Below, piece by piece: positions 16,827 through 26,770 of a DNA stretch of 64,000 nucleotides. Positions within the stretch are counted from its first letter, which is position 1. Every line of letters starts with the position of its first letter. The stretch is from NCBI RefSeq assembly GCF_011065895.1, contig NZ_JAALCR010000010.1:1-64000 (forward strand). The letters are read 5' to 3'. The stretch is from Paludisphaera rhizosphaerae. GTDB lineage: Bacteria > Planctomycetota > Planctomycetia > Isosphaerales > Isosphaeraceae. A program made the position numbers and the translations under genes. Under the pieces are notes generated by a model. It was not told the origin of the DNA and did no database searches. It saw nothing but the letters and a program-made list of their open reading frames with translations.

Positions 16827-19800
16827 TCACTCCTCGCTCGTCGACAGATCCTCCGGCGCGAAGCCGCGCCTCATCGTGTTCTCGGTGATGGAGCGGGTGA
16901 GGAGGAATTCCAGGAGATACTCGGAGCCCCCGGCCTTGGCGCCGACTCCTGAGAGCTTGAAGCCGCCGAACGGCTGGCGGGCGACCAGGGCGCCGGTGAT
17001 CGTGCGGTTGATGTAGAGGTCGCCGACGCGGTACTCTCGGCGGACGCGTTCGATGGTGACCGGGCTGCGCGAGTAGAGGCCGCCGGTCAGGGCGTAGTCG
17101 GTTCCCTCGGCGATCGTCAGGGCGTCGTTCAGGTCCTTCGCCTTGATGACGGCCAGGATCGGGCCGAAGACTTCCTCCTGGGCGATTCGGGCGTTCGGCT
17201 TCACGTCGGCGACGATCAGCGGGCCGACGAACGTGCCGCGATCGGCGATCTCCGAGACGTCCACGTCGAGCACGACGCGACCTTCCTGCCTGGCGATCTC
17301 GCGGTATTCGAGGATTCGCTTGCGGGCGTCGGCGTCGATGACCGGGCCGACGAAGGTATCCGGATCGTCGGCCGGTCCGACGCGAAGCGACTTGCCGGCC
17401 TCGGCCAACCGAGCGAGGAAGGCGTCGTAAACCCCCTCCAGAACCACGGCCCGCGAGCAGGCCGAGCACTTCTGGCCGGCGTAGCCGAAGGCGCTCTGGA
17501 GGACGCCCACCACGGCCTCGTCAAGGTCGGCGTCGTCGTCGACGATGATCGCGTTCTTCCCCCCCATCTCGGCGATCACCTTCTTGACGTGGTTCTGCCC
17601 CTTGGGCGTTTCGGCCGCCTGCCGGTTCAACAGGAGCCCGACCGCCCGGGAGCCCGTGAACGAGACCACCGCCACGCGCGGGTCGTTCACCAAAGCCTGG
17701 CCGACCACTTCGCCTTCGCCCGGGAGGAAGTGCAGCACGCCCGGCGGCACGCCGGCTTCCAGGAGGATCTCCACGAGCTTCGAGGCGATGATCGGCGACT
17801 GCTCGGCCGGCTTGAGGATCACCGGGCAGCCGGCGACCAGCGGGCCGACGGTCATGCCGCAGGGGATGGCCAGGGGGAAGTTCCAGGGGGGGATGACCAC
17901 GGCGACCCCACGCGGGAGGCGGTCGCAGACGTTCGTTTCGCCGGGGACGTCGCGGCGGCGAGGCTCGGACAGGCGGATCATCTCGCGGGCGTAGAACTCG
18001 CAGAAGTCGATCGCCTCGGCGACGTCGGCGTCGGCCTCGCGCCAGGGCTTGCCGCACTCGTAGACCTCCCAGGCGGCCAGCTCGTACTTCCGCTCGCGCA
18101 TCAGAGCCGCCGCCTTCACCAGGACCGCGGCGCGTTGGGCAGGGGGCGTCGCCGACCACGAGTGCAGGGCAGCCTTCGACGCAGCGATCGCCCGGTCGGC
18201 ATGCCCGGCGTCGGCCCGGGAGACGTAACCGACGACCCGCGAGAGATGGCTGGGGTCGACCGAGGAGTCGTACTGCGGCGGGGGCGATGTGACGCCCGAG
18301 ATGACTTCGGCATGGACCGGGGCGTCGATCCGCTCGCCGTCGACGATCAACGGGTAATGCCGGCCCAACTCGTGCTGCACCTTTTCAATCGCCTGCTGCA
18401 TTGCTCGGCGGTTCTCGGCGCGGGCGAAATCGGCGACGGGCTCGTTGCGGAAGGGGGGGAGATTGGAGACGTCAGGGAGGGCGGGCGTCGGCGACGGCTC
18501 GGAGGGGAGGGCTCCACGCTTCCGGGTTTTGGTCCACATGGCTCCGGTCTCCTCGGGGTCGCGCAAGAGGTCGTCGACGGCGGCACCCGACGCGCCGCTG
18601 GCCTTGAGGAAGGATTCGTTCGAAGTGTTTTCCAGCAGCCGGCGGACGAGATACGCCATCCCCGGCAACATGGCCCCATAAGGCGTGTAGACCCGCACCC
18701 GACAGCCGCGCTCGACGAGGGCGTCGTTGATGGCGTCGCCCATGCCGTGGAGGGTCTGCAACTCGTAGGCGTCGATCGGGAGGCCGAGAACTTCGGCCGT
18801 GGCGATGGCGTGGGCCAGGCTTCGCAGGTTGTGGCTGGCGCAGGCCGGGCGGAGGTTGGCTCGATGCTCCATCAGGAACCGCGTGCAACGCTCGTAGTTG
18901 GCGTCGCTCTGCCACTTGTGAAGGAAGACGGGCTCAGGCCAGCCGTGGCGGCGGGAGGTGAGGACCTCGTAATCCCAGTACGCTCCCTTGACCAGGCGGA
19001 TGGTGATCGGAGCGCCCCGGCGCTCGACGAACTCGTTGAGCCGACGCAGCTCGGCCTCGGCGTCGGGCTGGTACGCCTGGACGACGATGCCGACGTCGGG
19101 CCAGTCTCGGAAGTCAGGTTCGGACAGAACGGCCTCGAAGAGGTCGTAGCTGAGCGTCCGGTAGTCGTACTGCTCCATATCGACGTGGACGTACGCCCCT
19201 AACTCCCGGGCCGTGTGGAGGATGGGGCGGAGTCGCTCGGCCGTGCGGGCGATGGTCCCGGCGGGGGAGATCGGGTCGAACCAGGTCGTCAGGCTGGAGA
19301 GCTTGAGCGAGAGGTTGACGCGAGGGATCGGCCCGTCGACGTCGCGGTCGATCTGGGGGATTTCCGGACGGGCGGCGAGTGGGCCGGCCAGGCCCTTGAG
19401 CAAGTGCAGGCACGTCTGCTGGTAGGCGTCGGCCTCAGCCTCGCTGATGACGGCCTCGCCCAGCAGGTCGGCCGTAAAGGCGACCTTCTTCGCCCGAAGC
19501 TTGAGGACCGTCTGGAACGCCTCCTCGGGCGTCGAGCCGGCGATGAACTTGCGGGCCATCAGCCCGGCGGCCGTCCGCGCCGAGGCCGCCAGCATCTCCT
19601 CTCGCTCTGAGCCCGGCGGCGCGAGGGCCACGGCGGTCCGCAGCCACCAGGGGACGCGGTCGCCGGCCTCGTCGAGATACTCCGCCAGGTGCCGACGGAC
19701 GGCCGGGGCCGTCTTCAACGCCGGCAGCACGTCGATGAACCGGAAAAGCTGGACGCGGACTTCCGGGTCGTCGAGGGTCGTCGCCATGAAGCGATCTTCC

Positions 19801-19952
19801 CACCACGCCCTTCGCCAGGGTCGTGACGCTCTCCCGACCCGCGCGAACAGCTCCCGACCAATCGCCCTCGTGCGATCCTCGATCCGCTCCCGGTCCCCGG
19901 GTTTGAACGATCGCGTCCCGGATCCTCGAAACCCCGCCGCAGTCGTCGCCAT
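16827..19952 (-). CDS. putA: Bifunctional proline dehydrogenase / L-glutamate gamma-semialdehyde dehydrogenase
   Basis: 1041 residues that convert proline to glutamate in two steps. The FAD-dependent proline dehydrogenase barrel covers roughly residues 180-480 (VNLSLKLSSL, YVHVDMEQYDYR, RLVKGAYWDYE, ASHNLRSLAHA, ELQTLHGMG). A linker leads to the aldehyde dehydrogenase domain (about 560-1010) with PPWNFPLAIP, the NAD-pocket FTGSRAVG, Glu in EMGGKN (near 795) and the catalytic Cys in GQKCSACSR (near 827). The N-terminal ribbon-helix-helix DNA-binding domain of enterobacterial PutA is absent, so this is a short, non-autoregulating type. Substrate channelling between the sites is expected. It converges with the toxin gene. 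Confidence 0.93.
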   Translation of the reverse strand: MATTAAGFRGSGTRSFKPGDRERIEDRTRAIGRELFARVGRASRPWRRAWWEDRFMATTLDDPEVRVQLFRFIDVLPALKTAPAVRRHLAEYLDEAGDRVPWWLRTAVALAPPGSEREEMLAASARTAAGLMARKFIAGSTPEEAFQTVLKLRAKKVAFTADLLGEAVISEAEADAYQQTCLHLLKGLAGPLAARPEIPQIDRDVDGPIPRVNLSLKLSSLTTWFDPISPAGTIARTAERLRPILHTARELGAYVHVDMEQYDYRTLSYDLFEAVLSEPDFRDWPDVGIVVQAYQPDAEAELRRLNEFVERRGAPITIRLVKGAYWDYEVLTSRRHGWPEPVFLHKWQSDANYERCTRFLMEHRANLRPACASHNLRSLAHAIATAEVLGLPIDAYELQTLHGMGDAINDALVERGCRVRVYTPYGAMLPGMAYLVRRLLENTSNESFLKASGASGAAVDDLLRDPEETGAMWTKTRKRGALPSEPSPTPALPDVSNLPPFRNEPVADFARAENRRAMQQAIEKVQHELGRHYPLIVDGERIDAPVHAEVISGVTSPPPQYDSSVDPSHLSRVVGYVSRADAGHADRAIAASKAALHSWSATPPAQRAAVLVKAAALMRERKYELAAWEVYECGKPWREADADVAEAIDFCEFYAREMIRLSEPRRRDVPGETNVCDRLPRGVAVVIPPWNFPLAIPCGMTVGPLVAGCPVILKPAEQSPIIASKLVEILLEAGVPPGVLHFLPGEGEVVGQALVNDPRVAVVSFTGSRAVGLLLNRQAAETPKGQNHVKKVIAEMGGKNAIIVDDDADLDEAVVGVLQSAFGYAGQKCSACSRAVVLEGVYDAFLARLAEAGKSLRVGPADDPDTFVGPVIDADARKRILEYREIARQEGRVVLDVDVSEIADRGTFVGPLIVADVKPNARIAQEEVFGPILAVIKAKDLNDALTIAEGTDYALTGGLYSRSPVTIERVRREYRVGDLYINRTITGALVARQPFGGFKLSGVGAKAGGSEYLLEFLLTRSITENTMRRGFAPEDLSTSEE

Positions 19953-20409
19953 GGGGGCCTGCCTGTGTTCGTTGGATTCCTGGAGAGGTTCATCTCAATC
20001 TTAGGGCCGTCCCCCCGCTTAGGCTACCGCCGCAGTTCGAAGCGTCTCGTTCGATCTGAAATTTGGATCGTGACCACGAAAACCCTCTCCGGATTCGATA
20101 CTTCACGCCGGCAACGGTGTTTCAGTGTTGTCGGAAACAACAGTTGATTTCGACGAATTTCGCTTGAGGAGTCCTGCAGTGCGCGTTAGGTTCCAGTTGG
20201 CGAACCGGACGAGGCCCGCCAACAGCCGGTGAAGGTCCGTCGCATCCTGCCTTTGCATCCAAGGTTCCTCCCGCCTCGGTTCAAGGAACGCCGACGACCC
20301 CGCGTTCTCAGGCACCCGCCTTATCGGACGACGCCCGCGACGAGTGGACCCGACGAGGGTCTGTGCGGAGGCGTTGCGCCCTTTTCTCTTCGAGTGTGGA
20401 GGCTTCGCC
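19953..20409. other. Intergenic region upstream of putA and the DUF1549 operon
   Basis: 457 bp between divergent genes, so promoters for both should lie here. I see one short dyad, GTTGT-CGGAA-ACAAC (20127-20141), in an AT-richer stretch, but no convincing promoter pair or RNA gene. Confidence 0.4.
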
Positions 20410-21741
20410 ATGCGGCTAACCCGTCGCGAATCGGTCACCCGATGGACCGGACGATCCGCGGATGTGGGAGGTCCTCCGTCGCCTCCATCGCCGATCCGGC
20501 GCGTGCATCGCGATCGGGTCAGGGGTTCGTTGATCGATGTGGAAGCGGTGCAGCATGCTTTTCTCGTGGCGACGCCGCGTCCCGGCGATTCGGCCGCGGC
20601 GGAGGCGGCGGACGCCGTTGGCATGCTCGGGGCTGCGCTCGATGAGATTGGGGCGAGACGCTCGGTCGTCCGGCAGACCGTCTTTCTCGCCGACGAGGAC
20701 GATGTCGAGCCTTGTCGCGAGGTTCTGCGCGCCTTCTACAGCGGGGACTGGCCGGCGACCTCGTTCGTCCCTCAGCCGCCGGCCGACGGGAGCCGCATGG
20801 CGATGGAGGTCTGGTCCGTCGGCCGCGGCGAATCCGACGTCGCGATCCGGCGGATGGAGGAGCGGTTGGTCTGCGCGGCGGCGAACGGGGTCGCGTGGCT
20901 GCACGCCGACGGCTTCGAGCCCGGCCCGGACGCAGCAGGCGTTGCGGCGGTGCATTCTCAGACGCTCGCGACGCTCCGCTCGCTGATCGTCGCCCTGGGT
21001 CGCGCCGGCTCAGGGCTCGACGCCGTGGTCCGCACCTGGCTGCATCTGGGCGACATCGTCGGTCCCGAGGGGGATACCCAACGCTACAAGGAGTTGAATC
21101 GGGCGCGGGCGGACGTCTATCGCTCGGTTGCCTTTCTGTCGCGGCTCTATCCTTTCAACGGCAACCGCCGCCGGCCACAGTTTCCCGCCAGCACCGGCAT
21201 CGGAACGACCGGACGAGGGATCCGCATGGGAGCCCTGGCGATGGAATCCGCCCGTAGCGACGTTCGGGCCGTACCGCTGGAGAACCCCCGTCAGACCCCG
21301 GCCTTCGACTACTCGGCCGTTTACAGTCCTTCGAGCCCCAAGTTCTCGCGAGGGATGGCGCTGGCGGTCGGTCGCGAGGCCTTGATCCTCGTCTCCGGCA
21401 CGGCGAGCATCACTGCCTCGGAGACCCGCCACGTCGGCGACGCCGCCGCCCAGACGCACGAGACGCTGGAGAACATCGCCGCGCTGATCGGCGAGGCGAA
21501 CCTGGCCCGCCATGACCTCCCCGGCCGGGGTGCGACGCTCGACGACCTGACCTGCGCCCGGGTCTACATCAAGCGTGAGAGCGATCGGGACGCCGTCCTC
21601 GCGGCATGTCGGGAGCGGATCGACGGCGTCCCCGTCGTGTTCACGCTGGCCGACGTCTGCCGCCCCGATCTGCTCGTTGAGATCGAGGCCGTGGCGGCCT
21701 CTCGCGCCCCCGTCGACGACTCCTGCGAGGTGGAACGATGA
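20410..21741 (+). CDS. Tandem RidA/YjgF-type protein, FkbO/Hyg5 chorismatase-like
   Basis: 443 residues. Two RidA-like halves are visible. The first has VAVVHSQTLATLRSLIVALGRAGSGLDAVVRTWLHL-type sequence. The second ends with a classical YjgF strand-helix pattern: LILVSGTASI, THETLENIAALIGEA, LDDLTCARVYIK and VFTLADVCRPDLLVEIEAVA. A two-lobed RidA fold of this size is typical of the FkbO/Hyg5 chorismatase group, but the chorismate-binding residues could not be checked, so the reaction is not assigned. A GGAG site lies 8 nt before the ATG at 20410. The stop overlaps the start of the DUF1549 gene (ATGA), making it the first gene of the operon. Confidence 0.7.
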   Translation: MRLTRRESVTRWTGRSADVGGPPSPPSPIRRVHRDRVRGSLIDVEAVQHAFLVATPRPGDSAAAEAADAVGMLGAALDEIGARRSVVRQTVFLADEDDVEPCREVLRAFYSGDWPATSFVPQPPADGSRMAMEVWSVGRGESDVAIRRMEERLVCAAANGVAWLHADGFEPGPDAAGVAAVHSQTLATLRSLIVALGRAGSGLDAVVRTWLHLGDIVGPEGDTQRYKELNRARADVYRSVAFLSRLYPFNGNRRRPQFPASTGIGTTGRGIRMGALAMESARSDVRAVPLENPRQTPAFDYSAVYSPSSPKFSRGMALAVGREALILVSGTASITASETRHVGDAAAQTHETLENIAALIGEANLARHDLPGRGATLDDLTCARVYIKRESDRDAVLAACRERIDGVPVVFTLADVCRPDLLVEIEAVAASRAPVDDSCEVER

Positions 21742-23993
21742 GCGGAATCTCGGGGCTCGCCCGGCTTGCCGCGACGGCTCTCGCCGCCCTGGCCGGCGTG
21801 TCGGTCGGCCTGGCGCAGACGCCGGTCGAGGACCGCCTGGACCGGACCGTCCCGGCCGAGACGAGCGTCGTTTTCGCGAAGCAGGTGGCCCCGCTCCTGA
21901 GCCGGGGCGGCTGCAACGCCGTGGACTGTCACGGCTCGTCGAAGGGGAAGGGGGGGCTCTCGCTGTCGCTCTTTGGCGGCGACGCGACGCTTGACCACGA
22001 AGCTTTCACGGCCGACGCCCACGGCCGGCGCATCGACCGCGTCGAGCCCGCGCGAAGCCTGATGATCCTCAAGGCGACCGGCCAGGTCGAGCACGGCGGC
22101 AAACGTCGGTTCGAGCCTTCTTCTCCGGAGGCCGCGCTGTTGACGGCCTGGATCGCCCAGGGAGCCCGACTCGACGACCCCCGCCTTCCCGGCGTCGTGG
22201 CTTTGGAAGTCACGCCGCGTCAGGCCGTGTTCGCGCCGGGGAGTCACGCCCAGGTCAAGGTGACGGCCGTCCTGACCGACGGCGCACGCCGCGACGTCAC
22301 CCGAGAGGCCGTCGTCCGGTCGTCGGATCCCAAGGTGGCGACCGTCGACGCCGACGGTTCGGCGAAGGCCGTCGCGCCGGGGCAGGCGGCTGTCTCGGCG
22401 TCGTACCAGCACCGGTTCGGTTCGATGATGCTGGTCGTCCCTCGCGACCTTCCCGGCGGCTTCCCTGACGTTCGACCGGCGAACGTCGTGGACGACGCCG
22501 TCCTGGCGAGGCTGCGTCTGCTGGGGATTCCTCCATCAGAGACCTGCGACGATGCGACGTTCCTCCGGCGCGTCAGCCTGGACGTGACCGGTCGCCTCCC
22601 TTCGCCCGAGGAGGTCGTCGCGTTCCTCGATGATTCGACCGCCGACAAGCGGGCCCGTCTGATCGACCGTCTCCTCGCCAGCGAGGACTTCGTCGACTTT
22701 CAGACCATGAAGTGGGGCGACCTGCTGCGGATCAAGAGCGAATATCCCAGTCGACTTTGGCCCAAGGCGGTCGCCTCGTATACGCGGTACATCCGCGAGA
22801 GCATCGCCGCCGACAAACCCTACGACCAGTTCGTCCGCGAATTGCTGACCGCCTACGGATCGAACTTCCGCGACGGTCCGGCCAACTACTGCCGCGCCGC
22901 GGCCGGCAAGAATCCCCAGACCTTCGCCGACGCGACGGCCCTGGTTTTCCTCGGCAAGCGGACCGCCTGCGCCCGCTGCCACGCCCACCCGGACGATTCG
23001 TGGACCCAGGACGATGAACTCGCGTTCGCCGCCTTCTTCGCCCGGGTCGGCTTCAAGCCGTCCAACGAGTGGAAGGAGGAGGTCGTCTACTACAACCCTA
23101 AAGGCGTCGTCCGCGACCCGCGCACCAACCAGGTCGTCGCCCCTCGACTGCCGGGCGGTCAGCCCCTGACGTTCGGCCCGGACGAGGACCCCCGGCGCAC
23201 GCTGGCTGAATGGATGACCTCGCCGGCCGACGAGGACTTCGCTCGCGCGATCGCCAACCGGGTCTGGTTCTGGCTGCTGGGCCGGGGGATCGTCCACGAG
23301 CCCGACGACTTCCGCCCGTCCAACCCGCCGTCGCAGCCCGAACTGCTCGACCGCCTGGCCTACGAGGTGGTCGCCAGCCGCTACGACCTGAAACACCTGT
23401 TCCGCCTGATCCTCAACTCGAAGACCTACCAGGCGTCGTCGAAGACCAGGCCCGAGAACGCCGACGACTTCGCCTGCTTCTCACACCACGTACCGCGGCG
23501 GCTCTCGGCCGAGCAACTGCTGGACGCCTTCGTGCAGATCACCGGGACGCCCGAGAAGTTCACCAGCCGCATCCCCGAGCCCTTCACGATCCTGCCGCCC
23601 GACACCCGCGCCGTGCAGTTGACGGACGGCAACATTGAGGAGTCGCCTTTCCCGTTCCTGGAACTCTTCGGCCGACCGGCTCGCGACACGCCCTATGAGC
23701 GCGAGCGGGACGACGAGCCGACTCTGCGCCAGGCCCTCTATCTGGCGAACTCGGATCACCTGGAATCCAAGATCGCCGCCAGCGCCGTGCTCAAGCAGAT
23801 GCTGGATTCGCACGAGCCGGACGCCGCGACCGTCGAGCGGCTCTATCTGGCGACCCTCAGCCGCAGGCCCAGCGAGGCCGAGCGCAAGGCCGCCGTCGAC
23901 CTTCTGACGCGCGACCCCAAGGTCCGTCCGCAGGCGCTCCGCGACCTGCTCTGGGCGCTCTTCAACACCAAGGAATTCCTGTTCAATCGTTGA
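21738..23993 (+). CDS. DUF1549/DUF1553 planctomycete protein with cytochrome-like Cys motif and Ig-like domain
   Basis: 751 residues with a signal peptide. After it comes a planctomycete cytochrome-type segment with a CNAVDCHG motif, a possible haem or metal site. A bacterial Ig-like (Big_2-type) domain follows (VALEVTPRQAVFAPGSH...KAVAPGQAAVSASY). Next is DUF1549 (RRVSLDVTGRLPSPEEV, FVRELLTAYGSN, CARCHAHPDDSWTQDD, with a second CxxCH), then DUF1553 (DFARAIANRVWFWLLGRG, LKHLFRLILNSKTYQAS, RRLSAEQLLDAFVQITG). Such proteins are abundant in planctomycetes and are thought to act at the cell surface with the DUF1501 partner. Their biochemistry is not established. The GAGGTGG site and the ATGA overlap fix the start. 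Confidence 0.9.
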   Translation: MSGISGLARLAATALAALAGVSVGLAQTPVEDRLDRTVPAETSVVFAKQVAPLLSRGGCNAVDCHGSSKGKGGLSLSLFGGDATLDHEAFTADAHGRRIDRVEPARSLMILKATGQVEHGGKRRFEPSSPEAALLTAWIAQGARLDDPRLPGVVALEVTPRQAVFAPGSHAQVKVTAVLTDGARRDVTREAVVRSSDPKVATVDADGSAKAVAPGQAAVSASYQHRFGSMMLVVPRDLPGGFPDVRPANVVDDAVLARLRLLGIPPSETCDDATFLRRVSLDVTGRLPSPEEVVAFLDDSTADKRARLIDRLLASEDFVDFQTMKWGDLLRIKSEYPSRLWPKAVASYTRYIRESIAADKPYDQFVRELLTAYGSNFRDGPANYCRAAAGKNPQTFADATALVFLGKRTACARCHAHPDDSWTQDDELAFAAFFARVGFKPSNEWKEEVVYYNPKGVVRDPRTNQVVAPRLPGGQPLTFGPDEDPRRTLAEWMTSPADEDFARAIANRVWFWLLGRGIVHEPDDFRPSNPPSQPELLDRLAYEVVASRYDLKHLFRLILNSKTYQASSKTRPENADDFACFSHHVPRRLSAEQLLDAFVQITGTPEKFTSRIPEPFTILPPDTRAVQLTDGNIEESPFPFLELFGRPARDTPYERERDDEPTLRQALYLANSDHLESKIAASAVLKQMLDSHEPDAATVERLYLATLSRRPSEAERKAAVDLLTRDPKVRPQALRDLLWALFNTKEFLFNR

Positions 23994-24062
23994 ACCCTAG
24001 GGAACCGCACCGAGTCGCCGAGGCCGATGGAAAGGGCCTCGGCCGGTCGGGAGGGCTTCGTC

Positions 24063-25424
24063 ATGCTCGACATCCGCTACGGCGCCTTGACCCGCACCTG
24101 CGACGGCGTCGGCCGTCGCGATTTCCTTCGAGTCGGGACGTTCGGTCTGCTGGGTCTCTCCGCGGCCGACTGGCTCGCGCTGCGGGCTCGGGGCGAGGTC
24201 GCCCCCGCGCCTCGGGCGCGGTCGGTGATCCAACTCTGGATGGGGGGCGGCCCGTCGCAGATCGACACCTTCGACCCCAAGCCCGACGCCCCCGAGGCGA
24301 TCACCGGGCCGCTTCGCAAGCCCGTCCAGACGAAGGTGCCGGGGACGTTCATCAGCCAGCTCCTGCCGAAGCTCGCCGAACAGGCCGACAAGTTCACGAT
24401 CCTCCGCGGCATGACTCACGGCAACAACAGCCATGAGACGGCGACCTACATGATGATGACCTGCACGAGCCCGACCGACGACGTCGTCTATCCGACGGTC
24501 GGCTCGGTCGTCGCGCAGCTTCGCGCTCCCGGCGGCTCGACGGCCAACGGCCTGCCTCCTTACGTCACCTTGACCCAGCCTCTGGGAAGGATCTCCGAGG
24601 CGGGCTTCCTCGGCTCGTCTGCCAGGAGCTTCGCCACCGGCGGAGACCCCAACTCGAAGGACTTCCGCGTTCAGGGGTTGGTTCCGCCTCGCGGTGCGAC
24701 CAACGAGCGGATCCAGCAGCGTCGCGGCCTCGTCGCGACACTCGACGCGATGGCCCGCGAGGTCGAGGACGATCCCGCCTCGCGCGAGCTGGACGCACAC
24801 CGCGGCAAGGCCTACGACCTGATCCTCGGCGACGCTCGCAAGGCCTTCGACCTCTCCGGCGAGAAGGACGAACTCCGCGATCGCTACGGCCGCAACCCGT
24901 TCGGCCAGAGCTGCCTGCTGGCTCGTCGGCTTGTGGAGCACGGCGTCCCCTTCGTCACCATCAACATGGGCGGTTGGGACACCCACACCGACAACTTCGG
25001 GGCTCTGGAGAAGCGGCAGGCGCCGACGCTCGACGGCGGTTTCGCCACGCTGCTCGCCGACCTGGCCGACCGTGGGCTGCTCGATTCGACCATCGTCCTC
25101 TGGTACGGCGAGTTCGGCCGCACGCCTCAGGTCCAGGCCGCGCCGCCGTGGTTCGGCGGTCGGCACCACTTCGGCGCGGTCTTCTCGGCGGTGGTCGCCG
25201 GCGGCGGATTCCAGGGGGGGCATGTCCTCGGCTCCAGCGACGCCCGAGGCGAGCGCCTCAAGGATCGGCCGATCTACCCGTGGGACCTCTCGGCCAGCAT
25301 GTACCAGTTGCTGGGGATTGACCCGATGGGTCGCCTGCCGCATCCGCTCGGCTGCGTGGCTCACGTCACCCCCTTGAGCGCCGGCGACGTCCCGACCGGG
25401 GGCGTGCTCAAGGAGATCATGTGA
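24063..25424 (+). CDS. DUF1501 family twin-arginine exported protein
   Basis: About 453 residues. The N terminus has a twin-arginine signal (GRRDFLRVGTFGLLGLSAADWLAL), so it is probably folded before export. The body is the alkaline-phosphatase-like DUF1501 fold: IQLWMGGGPSQIDTFDPKP, KFTILRGMTHGNNSHE, FVTINMGGWDTHTDNF, STIVLWYGEFGRTPQV, GRHHFG and YPWDLSASMYQLLGID. The Asp/His positions fit the sulfatase/phosphatase metal site. It is found almost always next to DUF1549/DUF1553, as here, 69 bp downstream. The ATG at 24063 has a GGGAGG site; the earlier Met at 24027 lacks one. Confidence 0.9.
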   Translation: MLDIRYGALTRTCDGVGRRDFLRVGTFGLLGLSAADWLALRARGEVAPAPRARSVIQLWMGGGPSQIDTFDPKPDAPEAITGPLRKPVQTKVPGTFISQLLPKLAEQADKFTILRGMTHGNNSHETATYMMMTCTSPTDDVVYPTVGSVVAQLRAPGGSTANGLPPYVTLTQPLGRISEAGFLGSSARSFATGGDPNSKDFRVQGLVPPRGATNERIQQRRGLVATLDAMAREVEDDPASRELDAHRGKAYDLILGDARKAFDLSGEKDELRDRYGRNPFGQSCLLARRLVEHGVPFVTINMGGWDTHTDNFGALEKRQAPTLDGGFATLLADLADRGLLDSTIVLWYGEFGRTPQVQAAPPWFGGRHHFGAVFSAVVAGGGFQGGHVLGSSDARGERLKDRPIYPWDLSASMYQLLGIDPMGRLPHPLGCVAHVTPLSAGDVPTGGVLKEIM

Positions 25425-26755
25425 TGAGGACGGTCATGAACCGCGCCGCCTTGCGCCTCGTCGCTCTGGCGTTCGTGCTGCCGGCCGGGGGACTCGTGGC
25501 GGCCGCTCCCCCGTCGTCGGGCGGCTCTGCTGCGCCGTCGAGCGTGCTGGAGATCGCGACGTCGGCCGGCGCGCCGTTGAAGATCCGCCGGGGGGCGTTT
25601 GCGCCGGCCTCGGCGCTGGCGTTCTCGCCCGACGGTCGGAGGCTGGCCTCGGGCGGTTACGGCGAGGTCCTGCTCTGGGACGTCGCCGCCGGCCGGATCG
25701 GCTCGCGGGCGGGAGCCGGGAAGATCGCGGGCCAGGTGCGGGCGGTCGTGTTCGTGGACGCGGGAACGCTCGCTGTTGCGGCCGGCGGCGAGGGGCCCGT
25801 CCTGCTCGATGCGGCCACGGGCGCAGTGAAGCCCGCGTTGAAGGAGACGCTGGGCGACGTCGTCTCGCTGGCTCGGGGCGAGGGCGGCCTGATCGCGGCG
25901 GGGTCGGCGGGCGGCAAGGTTCGCGTCTGGAAGGGGGGCGGCGACCCCGTCGCGAGGATCGACGTCCCCGGCTCGGCGGTCGACCTGGCGTTCAGTCCGG
26001 ACGGCGGGTTGCTGGCCGTCGCGACGGGCGATCGCCAGTTGAAGCTCTACCGGACGGGCGATTGGGGGCAGGAGCGATGGTTCCCGCTCGACGGGCCGCC
26101 GACCGCCGTGGCCTTCAGCCCGGGCGACGGCTCTTCCCTGATCACCTGCGTCGGCGGACCCACGGGACGAGGCGTTCGGATTCGGGTGAAGTCGACCGAG
26201 GAACCGACGACGAAGGCCGCGCGCAAGGCGGCCGCTGCGACGCCCGCCGAACCCTACGCCTCGCCCCCGCGCAAGGTCGATCTGGGCGGCGGCCTGCCCA
26301 TCGCCGCGGCGTTCCATCCCGCGAACGGCCGACTGTACGTCGCCCTGGCGGATCATACGGTCCGCGTCGTGACCTCGGGAGGATCGGTCGCGAACACCCT
26401 GCGCGGGCATGCGGAGAGCGTGTCCGCGGTCGCCGTCGACCCGGAAGGGCTGCTCGTCGCCACGGCAGGGGCTGAAGGGGCGGTCAAGTTGTGGGACGCC
26501 CGCAAGGACGCCCTGCTGGCGACGCTCGTGCCGCTGGCTCAGGGGACCGGCGGCTGGCTCGTCGCCACGCCGAAGGGGGAGTTCGACGCCTCCGACGCCG
26601 CCGTGGTCGTCGCCGATGACGCCGCGAAACGCACCCCCGCGCCAGAGGCCGTTCATCGCGCTTTGGAGTCTGTACGCCCCGCCAAACCGGCGCCCGCGGC
26701 CAGGCCGGCCGAGGTCAAGAAGGCCGAGCGGCCCGGCCGGAAGAAGCTGCATTGA
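25424..26755 (+). CDS. WD40-repeat secreted protein
   Basis: 443 residues with a signal peptide. WD40-type blades are recognisable as ALAFSPDGRRLASGG...VLLWDVAAG, GGLIAAGSAGGKVRVWKGGG, DLAFSPDGGLLAVATGDRQLKLY, AVAFSPGDGSSLITCVGG, and near the end VSAVAVDPEGLLVATAGAEGAVKLWDARKDALLATL. The C terminus is a Pro/Ala/Lys-rich tail ending RKKLH. It is probably a scaffold for the exported DUF1501/DUF1549 products, which is an inference from the operon. The ATG overlaps the preceding stop (TGATG). A GTG three bases earlier is an alternative start. Confidence 0.85.
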   Translation: MRTVMNRAALRLVALAFVLPAGGLVAAAPPSSGGSAAPSSVLEIATSAGAPLKIRRGAFAPASALAFSPDGRRLASGGYGEVLLWDVAAGRIGSRAGAGKIAGQVRAVVFVDAGTLAVAAGGEGPVLLDAATGAVKPALKETLGDVVSLARGEGGLIAAGSAGGKVRVWKGGGDPVARIDVPGSAVDLAFSPDGGLLAVATGDRQLKLYRTGDWGQERWFPLDGPPTAVAFSPGDGSSLITCVGGPTGRGVRIRVKSTEEPTTKAARKAAAATPAEPYASPPRKVDLGGGLPIAAAFHPANGRLYVALADHTVRVVTSGGSVANTLRGHAESVSAVAVDPEGLLVATAGAEGAVKLWDARKDALLATLVPLAQGTGGWLVATPKGEFDASDAAVVVADDAAKRTPAPEAVHRALESVRPAKPAPAARPAEVKKAERPGRKKLH

Positions 26756-26770
26756 AAAGGGGAAACGACC